The notes below the pieces were generated by a model that worked only from the letters and a program-made list of their open reading frames with translations, did not search any database and was not told the origin of the DNA. From NCBI GenBank assembly GCA_903858185.1, contig CAIOHT010000008.1, forward strand, positions 33,931-97,930: DNA of 64,000 nucleotides. The letters are read 5' to 3'. Source of the stretch: an uncultured Caulobacterales bacterium (GTDB taxonomy: Bacteria; Pseudomonadota; Alphaproteobacteria; Caulobacterales; Caulobacteraceae). Positions 27,237 through 35,254 of this stretch are shown here, piece by piece. Numbering within the stretch: the stretch's first letter is position 1; each line of letters starts with the position of its first letter. The translations under genes and the position numbers were made by a program.

Positions 27237-28175
27237 ATGAGCGCGCGCCCCCTGATCATCGACTGCGACCCTGGCGTCGACGACGCCGTCGCCCTGTTGC
27301 TGGCCTTCGGCGCGCCTGAGGCGCTCGATATCCTGGCGATCACGACGGTGGCCGGAAATGTCGCCGCCGACCTGACCGCCCGCAACGCGCGGCTGATCCG
27401 CCAGATCGCCGCCCGTGAGGACGTGCCCGTCCATGTCGGCGCATCCGCCCCGCTGGTCCGGCCGCCGATCATCGCCAGCCATTTTCATGGCGAGTCAGGG
27501 CTCGGGACGATGGCCGTGTTCGAGCCGACCGCGCCTGTGGCGGAAGGAGACGCCGCCCGGGCGATCATCGACATCGTGATGAACCGCCCTGTCGGCTCGG
27601 TCTCGATGGCGGTTACCGGTCCGATGACCAACCTAGCGCTGGCGATCCAGCGGGAACCGGCTCTGGCCGCGCGACTGGGGCCGGTCGTTGTGATGGGCGG
27701 CGCCCGCCGTGAGGGCGGCAACATCACCGCCTCGGCCGAATACAACATCTATGCCGACCCGGATGCGGCGGACGTCGTGTTCCGCTCGGGGGCAAAGACC
27801 GTCGTCCTGGGCCTCGACGCGACCCACCAGGTTCGGGCGACCCCGGACCGGGTCGCGGCGGTCAAGGCGATCGACACCCCGGCGGCAAAGGCCGTCGCGC
27901 AACTTTTCGACTTCGCGGTCTGGACCGAACAGACCCATGTCGGCGGCGACAGCCCGCCGCAGCACGACCCCTGTACGATCCTCTATCTGCTGGCGCCGCA
28001 GCACTTCACCGCCGTGCCCGTGGACCTGCAGGTCGAAACGCAGTCGGCCCTGACCATGGGCCACACCGCCGTCGAGTTCCGCCTCGCCGACGCCGCGACC
28101 GCAACCTGCCAGTGGGTGACGGAGGTCGATCATGAGGCGGTGTTCGCCCTGATGCTGGAGATCTTCGCCCGATGA
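27237..28175 (+). CDS. Inosine-uridine-type nucleoside hydrolase
   Basis: A 312-aa N-ribohydrolase. LIIDCDPGVDDAVALLLA is the calcium-binding Asp cluster of the IU-NH family, with TTVAGNV, TGPMTNLALAI, VVMGGA and SAEYNIYADPDAA also in order. It cleaves nucleosides to free base and ribose. The stop overlaps the ribokinase start (ATGA), so released ribose would be phosphorylated by its partner. No signal peptide is present, so it acts in the cytoplasm. Whether it prefers uridine or purines cannot be told; a Rut uracil-degradation cluster lies 2 kb downstream. Confidence 0.92.
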   Translation: MSARPLIIDCDPGVDDAVALLLAFGAPEALDILAITTVAGNVAADLTARNARLIRQIAAREDVPVHVGASAPLVRPPIIASHFHGESGLGTMAVFEPTAPVAEGDAARAIIDIVMNRPVGSVSMAVTGPMTNLALAIQREPALAARLGPVVVMGGARREGGNITASAEYNIYADPDAADVVFRSGAKTVVLGLDATHQVRATPDRVAAVKAIDTPAAKAVAQLFDFAVWTEQTHVGGDSPPQHDPCTILYLLAPQHFTAVPVDLQVETQSALTMGHTAVEFRLADAATATCQWVTEVDHEAVFALMLEIFAR

Positions 28176-29026
28176 CCGCGCCGCTGATCACCGTTGTGGG
28201 GTCGGTAAACCTCGACTTCGTCGCCACGGCGAAAACCCTGCCCGCGCCCGGCGAGACGGTCACGGGCGCGACCCTGGCCCGCTATCCCGGTGGAAAGGGC
28301 GCCAACCAGGCGCTGGCCGCGCGGCGACTGGGCGCGGACGTGCGGATGATTGCCCGCGTCGGTGCTGACGCGATGGCCGATGAGGCGCTCGCCCTGCTGA
28401 AGGCCGAGGGCGTCGATCTGTCCGGCGTCGCGGTCGATCCTACGGCTTCGACCGGCGCGGCCCTGATCGCTGTGGACGCAGAGGCCGAGAACCAGATCGT
28501 CGTGGCCTCCGGGGCCAACGCCGCCTTCCTGCCCGAGCACCTGCCGGCGGCGATCGACGGCGCGCTGATCTGCCAGATGGAGCTGCCGGCGGAGACAGTC
28601 GCCGCCGCCGTGGCCCGGGCGTCCGGGTTCGTGTGCGTCAACCTGGCCCCGGCGCTCGACGTGCCCGACAGCGTGCTGCAGCGGGCCGATCTGATCATCG
28701 TCAACGAAGGCGAGGCCGAGGTCTACGGCAAGCGCCTGCATGGGCTGAAGGGCCTGGTCGCGATCACCTGGGGCTCGCGCGGCGCGGGCCTGTTCCGCGA
28801 TGGCGCGCGGGTCGCCACCGCCGAGCCGCCGGAGGTGGATGCCGTCGACACGACCGGCGCGGGGGATGCGTTCGTTGCCGCCCTGACCGTGGCCATGCTG
28901 GAAGGCCAGACGCCCGAGCGGGCGCTGGCCTTCGCCTGCGCCGTCGGAGCGCTGACGGCGACGAGGGCGGGCGCGCAACCCTCCTTGCCGACCAGAGCCG
29001 CGGTGGAGGCGCGGTTGCGCGGCTGA
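28172..29026 (+). CDS. rbsK: Ribokinase (PfkB family)
   Basis: A 284-aa PfkB sugar kinase. VVGSVNLDFVATAKTLPAPGET, YPGGKGANQALAARRLGA (sugar site) and DTTGAGDAFVAAL (anion hole and catalytic Asp) are the ribokinase signatures. It converts ribose to ribose 5-phosphate with ATP. Four-base overlap with the nucleoside hydrolase supports a two-step salvage unit. A hairpin at 29031-29057 follows the stop. Other PfkB substrates such as deoxyribose cannot be excluded. Confidence 0.9.
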   Translation: MTAPLITVVGSVNLDFVATAKTLPAPGETVTGATLARYPGGKGANQALAARRLGADVRMIARVGADAMADEALALLKAEGVDLSGVAVDPTASTGAALIAVDAEAENQIVVASGANAAFLPEHLPAAIDGALICQMELPAETVAAAVARASGFVCVNLAPALDVPDSVLQRADLIIVNEGEAEVYGKRLHGLKGLVAITWGSRGAGLFRDGARVATAEPPEVDAVDTTGAGDAFVAALTVAMLEGQTPERALAFACAVGALTATRAGAQPSLPTRAAVEARLRG

Positions 29027-29030
29027 GTCC

Positions 29031-29057
29031 GGGGACAAGCACTGGAGTGAATGTCCC
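29031..29057 (+). terminator. Possible hairpin after ribokinase
   Basis: GGGGACA ... TGTCCC pair across a 14-base loop, followed by TGTTTG, four bases after the ribokinase stop. It also looks like a degenerate half of the palindrome at 10013-10089, so it may be a repeat remnant used as a terminator. Confidence 0.4.
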
Positions 29058-29095
29058 TGTTTGAGGCCCCCGCCAGTTGGGTCTAGCCTGTCCCC

Positions 29096-30019
29096 ATGAC
29101 CCGATCCGTTCCCGAACTGAGCCTCAGGGCCTTCACCGAGGGCGACGCCGCCCAGCGCGGGGCCTTCTCCGACGCGATGATGCGCGGCCTGCAGGACTAC
29201 GGCTTCTTCGTCCTTAAGGATCACGGCGTGCCGCTGGAGTTGTTGCAGCGCGCCTACGCCGAGGCGGAGGGGCTGTTCGCCCTGCCGGAGGCGACCAAGC
29301 GCCAGTACGCGAAGGGCATGCGCGGCTATACGCCGTTCGGCGTCGAGCACGCCAAGGACAGCGGCCATCCGGACCTGAAGGAGTTCTGGCAGGTCGGCCA
29401 TGATCCGTCGGCGGAGGCCGGCGACGGCGTCGAGCCCAATGTCTGGCCGGCCGAGGCCCCCGGCGTGCAGGCGGTGTTCCAGAGCCTGTTCGGCGCCCTG
29501 AACGACACCGGCATCACCCTGCTGCGCGCCCTGGCGCCGAAGCTGGGTCTGGCGAGTGACTTCTTTGACGACAAGGTGCGCTACGGCACGTCGCTGCTGC
29601 GCGTGCTGCACTACCCGCCGCTCGCGGCCGATGCCAACCCGAACGCGGTGCGCTCGGCGGCGCATGAGGACATCAACTTCCTGACCATCATGGTCGCCGC
29701 CAAGGGCGCGGGGCTGGAGCTGCTCGACCGCGACGGGACCTGGCTGCCGGTGGTCACCGAACCGACCAACCTGATCGTCGACAGCGGCGACATGCTGGCC
29801 CGGATGACCAACGGCGTTATCCCGGCCACGACCCACCGGGTGGTCAACCCGACAGGGCCGAACGTGAGCCGCTACTCGATGCCGTTCTTCATGCACCCGA
29901 CGCTGGAGACCTCGCTGGCCGTGCTGGAGAGCTGCGTCGGCGACGGTTCGAAGTTCGAGCCGGTGACGGCGGGGGCGTTCCTGGACGAACGGCTCAGGGC
30001 GATCGGGTTGAAATCCTGA
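29096..30019 (+). CDS. Isopenicillin N synthase-like Fe(II)/2-oxoglutarate oxygenase
   Basis: A 307-aa IPNS/DIOX family protein. A DIOX_N domain (residues 5-120, LQDYGFFVLKDHGVP) is followed by the double-stranded beta helix with AAHEDINFLTI (His-x-Asp), TTHRVVNP (second His) and RYSMPFF (RxS oxoglutarate-binding motif). Bacterial members hydroxylate or desaturate diverse small molecules; a beta-lactam role is not implied. A palindromic repeat begins two bases after its stop. No neighbour defines its substrate. Confidence 0.88.
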   Translation: MTRSVPELSLRAFTEGDAAQRGAFSDAMMRGLQDYGFFVLKDHGVPLELLQRAYAEAEGLFALPEATKRQYAKGMRGYTPFGVEHAKDSGHPDLKEFWQVGHDPSAEAGDGVEPNVWPAEAPGVQAVFQSLFGALNDTGITLLRALAPKLGLASDFFDDKVRYGTSLLRVLHYPPLAADANPNAVRSAAHEDINFLTIMVAAKGAGLELLDRDGTWLPVVTEPTNLIVDSGDMLARMTNGVIPATTHRVVNPTGPNVSRYSMPFFMHPTLETSLAVLESCVGDGSKFEPVTAGAFLDERLRAIGLKS

Positions 30020-30020
30020 A

Positions 30021-30171
30021 CCCCTCCTCCTCGATGGAGGAGGGGCAGGGGTGGAGGTGTGGCCAACTCAGTTGGGTAATGGGCTCTGTTTGGCGCGGAG
30101 CCTCTCGCGCGCTGCCGGAAACACCCAGCCCCCACCACCATCCCCGGCCCTTCCTCCATCGAGGAGGAAGG
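30021..30171. repeat. Inverted repeat with CTCCTCGATGGAGGA arms
   Basis: The arms at about 30021-30062 and 30125-30171 are near reverse complements (CCCCTCCTCCTCGATGGAGG.. and ..CCTCCATCGAGGAGGAAGGG), and each is itself a hairpin. Together with structured repeat copy B it fills the 301-base space between the oxygenase stop and the kinase stop; no gene is seen there. Confidence 0.85.
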
Positions 30172-30190
30172 GAGAAGAAATGATGCTGCC

Positions 30191-30339
30191 TTGCCCTGAA
30201 GGCCTTGATGGAATTGGAGCTCTGCCAGGGGTCTTGGTCAAGGACGGCCCCTGCGGGGCCGCCGCGCCGCGGCCGCGAAGCGGTCCTTGAGCAAGACCCC
30301 TGGCAGAGCAAAGCTGGCCGTCAAGACATCAGGGGCGGT
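30191..30339 (-). repeat. 149-bp structured repeat, copy B (inverted relative to copy A)
   Basis: Reverse complement of copy A at 21041-21189. The outer stem 30219-30309 (GCTCTGCCAGGGGTCTTG / CAAGACCCCTGGCAGAGC) is perfect over 18 pairs and unlike the stem sequence in copy A. The core (TCAAGGACGGCCCCTGCGGG...CGCGAAGCGGTCCTTGA) matches. The conserved flank CCGCCCCTGATGTCTTGACGG overlaps the 3' end of the kinase gene and supplies its stop codon. Confidence 0.9.
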
Positions 30340-30848
30340 GCGCCTGCGGCGCTGTTCGATGCAGTTATCGCTGCGATGGCACGTTCCAGTGCGGCTTGGT
30401 CGCGGACGACATGGCAGTCGTCTCGAACCGCTAAAGCGCTGAGGATGCCGGGCCTTACGTTGATCGGGAACCTCCAGATGATCTTGATGAGCCTGGGAAT
30501 GATCAGGATTTCAGGACAGTTCTCCGGCAGGCCGGGTCGGCTGCGAAACAGATACTTCCAGTTCCGCCCGGCGCATCGAACGAAGGACGTCGCCCGGGAT
30601 ACATCGAGGAAAATCACATAGTCCGCTGCATCGAGGACGGTTCGCGAGACGCCGTCGATAACCCAGTGGGGCCGGGCGACCAGGTCGGCTTCGCAATCCC
30701 TGCGCCAGTCCGCGGGGCTCTTTCGCCAGCCGGGTCGCCAGACGATCTGGTCGAGGCCGTAGACCGGCAGGCCCAGGCTGCGCCCGAGCGTCGCGGCCAG
30801 GGTGGACTTTCCGCTCCCGGCGTTTCCGGTGATGAAGATCCGGGTCAT
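30321..30848 (-). CDS. P-loop kinase, topology-modulation/adenylate kinase-like
   Basis: A 175-aa protein with Walker A GNAGSGKSTLAATLGRSLG at residues 8-15 onwards, then LPVYGLDQIVWRPGW and WVIDGVSRTVLDAADYVIFLD. This is the pattern of small FlaR/topology-modulation-type ATP-binding proteins and nucleotide-kinase relatives. The true substrate is unknown. It starts ten bases after rutA and could be the last gene of that operon. Its last codons and TGA lie inside repeat copy B, so the C-terminus may have been replaced or trimmed by that element. Confidence 0.8.
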   Translation of the reverse strand: MTRIFITGNAGSGKSTLAATLGRSLGLPVYGLDQIVWRPGWRKSPADWRRDCEADLVARPHWVIDGVSRTVLDAADYVIFLDVSRATSFVRCAGRNWKYLFRSRPGLPENCPEILIIPRLIKIIWRFPINVRPGILSALAVRDDCHVVRDQAALERAIAAITASNSAAGAPPLMS

Positions 30849-30858
30849 TGGCCAGAAG

Positions 30859-31929
30859 TCAGCCTGTCACCTTCACCCCCGCCCGACATTTCATCAGCGG
30901 CTGGATCTTCGTCCCGAAGTCTTCCACCCCCTGAACAAAGTCATCGAACGTCAGCAGCACGCCCGCCGTGTCCGGCACCGTCGCCACCTCGTCCAGCATC
31001 CGGGCGATGGACGCATAAGACCCCACCAGCGTGCCCATGTTGAGGTTCACCGCCGCCTTTTCGGCCGCCAGCTGTTTGGTGTTGGTGTCCTCCGACGTAT
31101 TGCCCGCAGCCTGGCCGACGAGCCAGGCCACGGCCTCCTTGTCGACGCCGTCGCGGTAGAGCTCCCACTTGGCCATGGCCTTCTCGTCCGTCTCGTCGGC
31201 GATGACCATGAACAGGATGTAGGCGCTGACGTCCCGGCCGGTCTTGTCCCTCGCCGCCCGCAGGCGCTCGTTGACGTCGGCGAAGGCGGTCGGGGTGTTG
31301 GTCCCCTTGCCCAGGGCGAAGCTGTAGTCGGCGTACTGCGCGGTGAAGGCCAGGCCCTCGGTCGAGGAGCCGGCGCAGATGATCTTGGTGTCGGTCGCCT
31401 TCGGGCTGACCCGGCAGTCGGTCATCTGGAAGTAGTCGCCCTTGAAGTTCGACACCCCGGTGTCGAACAGGTCGCGCAGGATCTGGGCGTATTCCGCCAG
31501 GTAGTCGTAGCGTTTGGTGTAGTGGCTGTCGCCCGGCCAAAGGCCCATCTGGCTGTACTCGGCCTCGGCCCAGCCGGTGACCAGGTTGATGCCGAACCGG
31601 CCCGGCGCGATCGAGTCGATGGTCGCAGCCATACGGGCGACAATGGGAGGCGGCAGCGTGAGCGTGGCCGCCGTCGCGAAGATCTTGATCCGGTCGGTGA
31701 CGGCCGCCAGGCCGGCCATCAGGGTGAAGCTCTCGAGGTTGTGCTCCCAGAACTGCGTCTTCCCGCCGAACCCGCGCAGCTTGATCATCGACAGGGCGAA
31801 GTCGAAGCCATAGCGGTCCGCCGCCTGGGTGATGGTCTTGTTGAGCTCGAAGGACGGCATGTACTGCGGCGAGGTCTCGGAGATGAGCCAGCCGTTGTTG
31901 CCGATCGGAATGAAGACGCCGATTTCCAT
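30859..31929 (-). CDS. rutA: Pyrimidine monooxygenase RutA
   Basis: A 356-aa luciferase-like FMN monooxygenase that opens the uracil or thymine ring to the ureidoacrylate stage using FMNH2 and O2. It matches RutA along its full length: [73 protein letters not shown] and [15 protein letters not shown] are hallmark segments, quoted here as recognisable blocks. It lies last of the core rut genes, 14 bases after rutD. No rutF-type flavin reductase is in the window to supply FMNH2. Confidence 0.96.
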   Translation of the reverse strand: MEIGVFIPIGNNGWLISETSPQYMPSFELNKTITQAADRYGFDFALSMIKLRGFGGKTQFWEHNLESFTLMAGLAAVTDRIKIFATAATLTLPPPIVARMAATIDSIAPGRFGINLVTGWAEAEYSQMGLWPGDSHYTKRYDYLAEYAQILRDLFDTGVSNFKGDYFQMTDCRVSPKATDTKIICAGSSTEGLAFTAQYADYSFALGKGTNTPTAFADVNERLRAARDKTGRDVSAYILFMVIADETDEKAMAKWELYRDGVDKEAVAWLVGQAAGNTSEDTNTKQLAAEKAAVNLNMGTLVGSYASIARMLDEVATVPDTAGVLLTFDDFVQGVEDFGTKIQPLMKCRAGVKVTG

Positions 31930-31943
31930 GGGACTGATCTCCG

Positions 31944-32735
31944 TCAGGCGCGCCCGCCGAGGAAGGCGAGCAGTGTGGTGTTGAATGCGTCCGGCGCGGT
32001 GGCGGTGAAGGCGTGTCCACCCCAGGGCACGATGTAGAGCGTGGCGTTCGACAGCCGTTGCGCAAGCCGTTCCGAGCAGAGCGACGGCACGAGCATGTCG
32101 TCGGCCGAGGCGCTGACCAGCACCGGCACGGTGATGCCAGGCAGGTGGTCATCGATGTCGAAGGCCAGCAGGGCGTTGATGCGCGCCAGCATGTTGTCGC
32201 GGCCCTGGAAGCCGGCGATGTGGTGCGCCTCCTCCGCCGCCAGGCGGTCCGCATGGGCGCTGATCCAGTTGGCCGGATAGAGGAACAGCGGCTGGGCGTG
32301 GATGTAGGCCTCCGGGCCGCTGTCGTTCAGCAGGCTGATGCGGGTGCGAAAGCAGCGGGCGATATGGGGATCTGGCCGGCTCCAGCCGTTGATCACCGTC
32401 AGGCTGCTCACGAGCTCCGGCCTATCGAGCGCCAGTTGCAGGCCCGCCAGGCCTCCGGCGGCGTGGCCGACGACGTGCGCTGGGCCGCCGACCGCTTCGA
32501 TGATCGTCGCGATGTCGTTCGCCATGTGGCTCACCGCGTAGGGCGAGGGCAGGGCGCGGTCGCTGCGCCCGGTTCCGCGCTGGTCGTAGAGTACGACGCG
32601 GAAGCGTCTGGTCAGGGCCTCCATCTGTGGGGCGAAGAAGGAACCCGAGCCGCCGAGGCCGGCGGACAGGATGACCGTCTCGTCGCCCGCGCCGTACACC
32701 TCGTAGTGCAGGCCGTTGACGATCCCGGCGCTCAC
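31944..32735 (-). CDS. rutD: Aminoacrylate hydrolase RutD
   Basis: A 263-aa alpha/beta hydrolase, close to the usual RutD length. [25 protein letters not shown], the elbow [22 protein letters not shown] (the usual nucleophile Ser is Ala in GHAAGG, as in known RutD proteins with GHALG), [18 protein letters not shown] and [13 protein letters not shown] are in family order. It speeds breakdown of aminoacrylate to malonic semialdehyde. GTG 32735 overlaps the DUF3147 stop (GTGA); the longer open frame upstream is spurious. Confidence 0.93.
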   Translation of the reverse strand: MSAGIVNGLHYEVYGAGDETVILSAGLGGSGSFFAPQMEALTRRFRVVLYDQRGTGRSDRALPSPYAVSHMANDIATIIEAVGGPAHVVGHAAGGLAGLQLALDRPELVSSLTVINGWSRPDPHIARCFRTRISLLNDSGPEAYIHAQPLFLYPANWISAHADRLAAEEAHHIAGFQGRDNMLARINALLAFDIDDHLPGITVPVLVSASADDMLVPSLCSERLAQRLSNATLYIVPWGGHAFTATAPDAFNTTLLAFLGGRA

Positions 32736-33091
32736 AGCTTCAGCCCGAAGCGCGGCCCGAGCGTCGTCATGGCGATATAGAGGCCGATGGTCAGAAGGCA
32801 GCCCAGGCCCAGCGCCGGCCAGAAGGGCAAGCCGCGCCGCAGCAGCGCCGGGATCAGCAGGAACATCGGCAGGGACGGCAGGACGTACCAGAACGTCGCC
32901 TGGGCATGATGCGCCATGTTCTCGGCGTCGGGCCGCGCGGCCCAGAGCCAGACCATGCCGAGCACCGAGACCAGCGGCAGCGAGGCGATCAGCGCGCCGC
33001 CGCCGGGGTTGCGGCGCGCCACCTCTGACGCCGCCACGATCAGGATCGCGGAGACGACGCCCTTGAGCAGCAGCGGCAGAAGCGGGCTCAG
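32732..33091 (-). CDS. DUF3147 membrane protein within the rut operon
   Basis: A 119-aa, four-helix membrane protein. [29 protein letters not shown] and [25 protein letters not shown] are DUF3147 patterns. The first usual start is GTG 33037, but that would drop the conserved first helix ([17 protein letters not shown]). CTG 33091 overlaps the rutC stop as CTGA and would restore it, so non-standard initiation is proposed. It is tightly coupled to both rutC and rutD. It may handle a pathway product or uracil, replacing the missing RutG permease, but it is small for a permease. Confidence 0.8.
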   Translation of the reverse strand: MSPLLPLLLKGVVSAILIVAASEVARRNPGGGALIASLPLVSVLGMVWLWAARPDAENMAHHAQATFWYVLPSLPMFLLIPALLRRGLPFWPALGLGCLLTIGLYIAMTTLGPRFGLKL

Positions 33092-33480
33092 GCGCGCTTG
33101 CCGATGTGGGCGATCGAGGCGATCTCGACCAGGAAGTCGGGCCGCACCAGGCCGCAGACGATGCAGAACCGGGCCGGCTTGTCGCCCGGGAAATACTCCG
33201 CATAGACCTTGTTCAGGGCGGCGTAGTCGGCCCAGTCCTTGAGGAAGATGTGGTTCATGGTCACGTCGTCCATGGTCCCGCCGGCGGTTTCGATGACCGA
33301 CTTGATCGTCTCCAGCACGATCCGCGTCTGACCCTCGGCGTCGCCGACGCAGGCTACGTTGTTGTCCTTGTCGAAGGCCAGCGTGCCGGAGACATAGACC
33401 ACGCCGTCGGCAAGCGTGCCGGGCGAGAAGGGGGCGATGGGCGTCTGGGTCCCCGGCGGGGTGATGACGGTCTTGGGCAT
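33088..33480 (-). CDS. rutC: 3-aminoacrylate deaminase RutC (RidA/YjgF family)
   Basis: A 130-aa RidA-fold protein. [24 protein letters not shown], the catalytic-region [19 protein letters not shown] with its conserved Arg, and the length all fit RutC. It deaminates 3-aminoacrylate in pyrimidine degradation. It sits between the unknown 114-aa gene (24-base gap) and the DUF3147 gene (overlap). Functional naming rests on family and operon context, since RidA proteins are similar to one another. Confidence 0.93.
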   Translation of the reverse strand: MPKTVITPPGTQTPIAPFSPGTLADGVVYVSGTLAFDKDNNVACVGDAEGQTRIVLETIKSVIETAGGTMDDVTMNHIFLKDWADYAALNKVYAEYFPGDKPARFCIVCGLVRPDFLVEIASIAHIGKRA

Positions 33481-33504
33481 TGGTGCTCTGGGTCCTTTTG
33501 TATT

Positions 33505-33849
33505 TCAGCCGGGGCGACAGGCTGCGTCATCGAACAGAAAAGCGTGGCCGCGCTTGAAAAATCTGGGCGCCTCGGCGCGCCACCAAGCGGCCGCTTCTGG
33601 TCTGGCGGCGTCGAGTATGGCGAGCGCCTCTTGCGAGGGCACGTAATAACCGGAAGCCGTGTTGGTTCTGCCGGTCACCAGGCCGAGGAGCATCGGCAAC
33701 ACCCCGTCGGGACCGGTGAGAACGCCGGCGCTGAGATAACGACGCGCACCACGCCCGTCCTTCGTTGGGAGCCGCAGTCCAACCCAGGCTTCACGAACCC
33801 AGTCCGGCGCCTCGCCCTGGGGCGGGCTGACAATCAGTACGCTATCCAT
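33505..33849 (-). CDS. Unknown 114-aa protein encoded between rutB and rutC
   Basis: Not recognised. ATG 33849 lies inside the rutB 3' end (8-base overlap), and the gene ends 24 bases before rutC, so it is embedded in the operon. The protein is soluble-looking, with no signal peptide or membrane helix. It has a hydrophobic first strand ([11 protein letters not shown]), an aromatic segment ([14 protein letters not shown]), GTGRTN-like [14 protein letters not shown] and a Trp/Phe-rich end ([15 protein letters not shown]). Tight coupling implies a role in or beside pyrimidine breakdown. It may be a small enzyme or an accessory protein; no catalytic motif stands out. Confidence 0.75.
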   Translation of the reverse strand: MDSVLIVSPPQGEAPDWVREAWVGLRLPTKDGRGARRYLSAGVLTGPDGVLPMLLGLVTGRTNTASGYYVPSQEALAILDAARPEAAAWWRAEAPRFFKRGHAFLFDDAACRPG

Positions 33850-34555
33850 CGGCGTCCCCGGGCGCGACCTGGCCGAACGCGCCCTTGAAGTCGGCGACGC
33901 TGGACACCCAGCCGAAGAATTTCTCGATGTTGTAGATCGCCGCCTGCTGCACGAACTCGGGACCGGCCTGGTGGGTGGCGTCCTCCAGCACGATGCCGAA
34001 ATACTCGAGGAAGAAGCCGTCGCGCAGGGTCGACTCGACGCAGACGTTGGTGGCGATCCCGACCACGACGATATTGCGGATGTTCCGTGAGCGGAGGGTG
34101 CTGTCGAGCTGGCTGTTGAAGAAGCCGCTGTAGCGGGTCTTGTGCAGCACGATGTCGCCCGGCTGCGGCTTCAGCTCATCGACCAGGTCGTAGTCCCAGG
34201 TCCCCTTCGCCAGCAGCGTGCCCTGCAGCTCCGGTCGCTCACGCATGGTCTTCAGGGCATTCGATTTGTGGAAGTTGGGCGAGCCCGGCCCGCCGGCCTC
34301 GACGTAGTCGGCGTCCCAGCCGTTCTGGAAATAGATCACCGGCATCCCGGCGGCGCGGGCCACCTCGAGCACGCCCTTCGTATTGCGGATCACCCGGTCG
34401 GCGCCGGAAATGTCGAACCCGGCCAGGTCCAGATAGCCGCCCGGCGAGGCGTAGGCGTTCTGCATGTCGATGACGATCACCGCCGTCTGCGACACAGAAA
34501 CCGGGATCGGTTCGGGCCGGGCGGGGAGCATGATGATGTCGTCGGGCGTAGCCAT
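33842..34555 (-). CDS. rutB: Ureidoacrylate amidohydrolase RutB (isochorismatase family)
   Basis: A 237-aa cysteine hydrolase. The catalytic triad is visible as Asp 30 ([11 protein letters not shown]), Lys 139 ([12 protein letters not shown]) and Cys 172 ([17 protein letters not shown]). These blocks and the length match RutB, which splits ureidoacrylate to carbamate and aminoacrylate. It is the first gene of the leftward rut operon. ATG 34555 is preferred; the frame is open far upstream, antisense to rutE, without meaning. Divergent from rutE with 87 bases between starts. Confidence 0.95.
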   Translation of the reverse strand: MATPDDIIMLPARPEPIPVSVSQTAVIVIDMQNAYASPGGYLDLAGFDISGADRVIRNTKGVLEVARAAGMPVIYFQNGWDADYVEAGGPGSPNFHKSNALKTMRERPELQGTLLAKGTWDYDLVDELKPQPGDIVLHKTRYSGFFNSQLDSTLRSRNIRNIVVVGIATNVCVESTLRDGFFLEYFGIVLEDATHQAGPEFVQQAAIYNIEKFFGWVSSVADFKGAFGQVAPGDADG

Positions 34556-34642
34556 GCCGAAGCGGGCCCTTGCGTTGTCGGGGCCGTAACATGGCATACG
34601 CTGCGATGGCGCCAACCCGTCCCGAGCCCGAGGTCCCGTTCC

Positions 34643-35236
34643 ATGTCCGATCGCCTGCCAGACGCCAGCCTTGACCAGGTTTTCCGCACCGCCCGCACGC
34701 GCAATGGCTGGACGGCGGAGACGATCACCGAGGCGCTGATCCGCGAAATCTACGACACCGCCAAATGGGGTCCGACCTCGTCCAACTGTTGCCCAGGCCG
34801 GTTCGTCTTCCTGACCAGTGAAGAGGCCAAGGCGCGCCTTGCGCCACACATGTCCTCCGGCAACCGGGCCAGGACCCTGGCCGCGCCGGTCAATGTTATC
34901 CTGGCCTACGACATGGCCTTCTTCGAGCGGCTGCCCTGGCTCGCGCCGCACAGCCCGAACGCGAGGGACTGGTTCACCTCGAACGAGGCGCTGGTGAAGG
35001 AAACGGCGTTCCGCAACGGCTCGCTGCAGGCCGCCTATCTGATGATCGCGGCCCGCGCGCTGGGCCTGGACTGCGGGCCAATGTCGGGCGTGAAACTGGA
35101 CGGGGTGAACGCGGAGTTCTTCGCTGGCACGACCTGGGAGGCCAACTTCATCTGCAATATCGGCCACGGGACCGACGACCATCTGCACCCCCGCGCGCCG
35201 CGGCTGGACTTCGACGAAGCCTGTCGGGTGCTTTGA
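34643..35236 (+). CDS. rutE: Malonic semialdehyde reductase RutE (nitroreductase family)
   Basis: A 197-aa FMN nitroreductase-fold protein. [44 protein letters not shown], in shorter blocks, and [16 protein letters not shown] match RutE, which reduces malonic semialdehyde to 3-hydroxypropionate. It is transcribed away from rutB, unlike the single rutABCDEFG operon of Escherichia coli. The 87-base spacer holds no RutR-like TTGACCA box, so control may differ. ATG 34643 is the family-like start. Confidence 0.94.
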   Translation: MSDRLPDASLDQVFRTARTRNGWTAETITEALIREIYDTAKWGPTSSNCCPGRFVFLTSEEAKARLAPHMSSGNRARTLAAPVNVILAYDMAFFERLPWLAPHSPNARDWFTSNEALVKETAFRNGSLQAAYLMIAARALGLDCGPMSGVKLDGVNAEFFAGTTWEANFICNIGHGTDDHLHPRAPRLDFDEACRVL

Positions 35237-35254
35237 CGAAGCCGCCCGCGGGCG

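Noticed and set aside
29096-30019. Beta-lactam biosynthesis (isopenicillin N synthase)
   Set aside because: The family is broad, and no ACV synthetase or other beta-lactam genes are nearby.
30021-30339. CRISPR array
   Set aside because: The repeats are palindromic, few and of different families, with no regular spacers or cas genes.
32732-33203. Long N-terminal extension of RutD through the DUF3147 region
   Set aside because: Residues there are Arg/Ala/Ser/Pro-rich frame-shifted sequence of DUF3147; RutD homology begins at GTG 32735.
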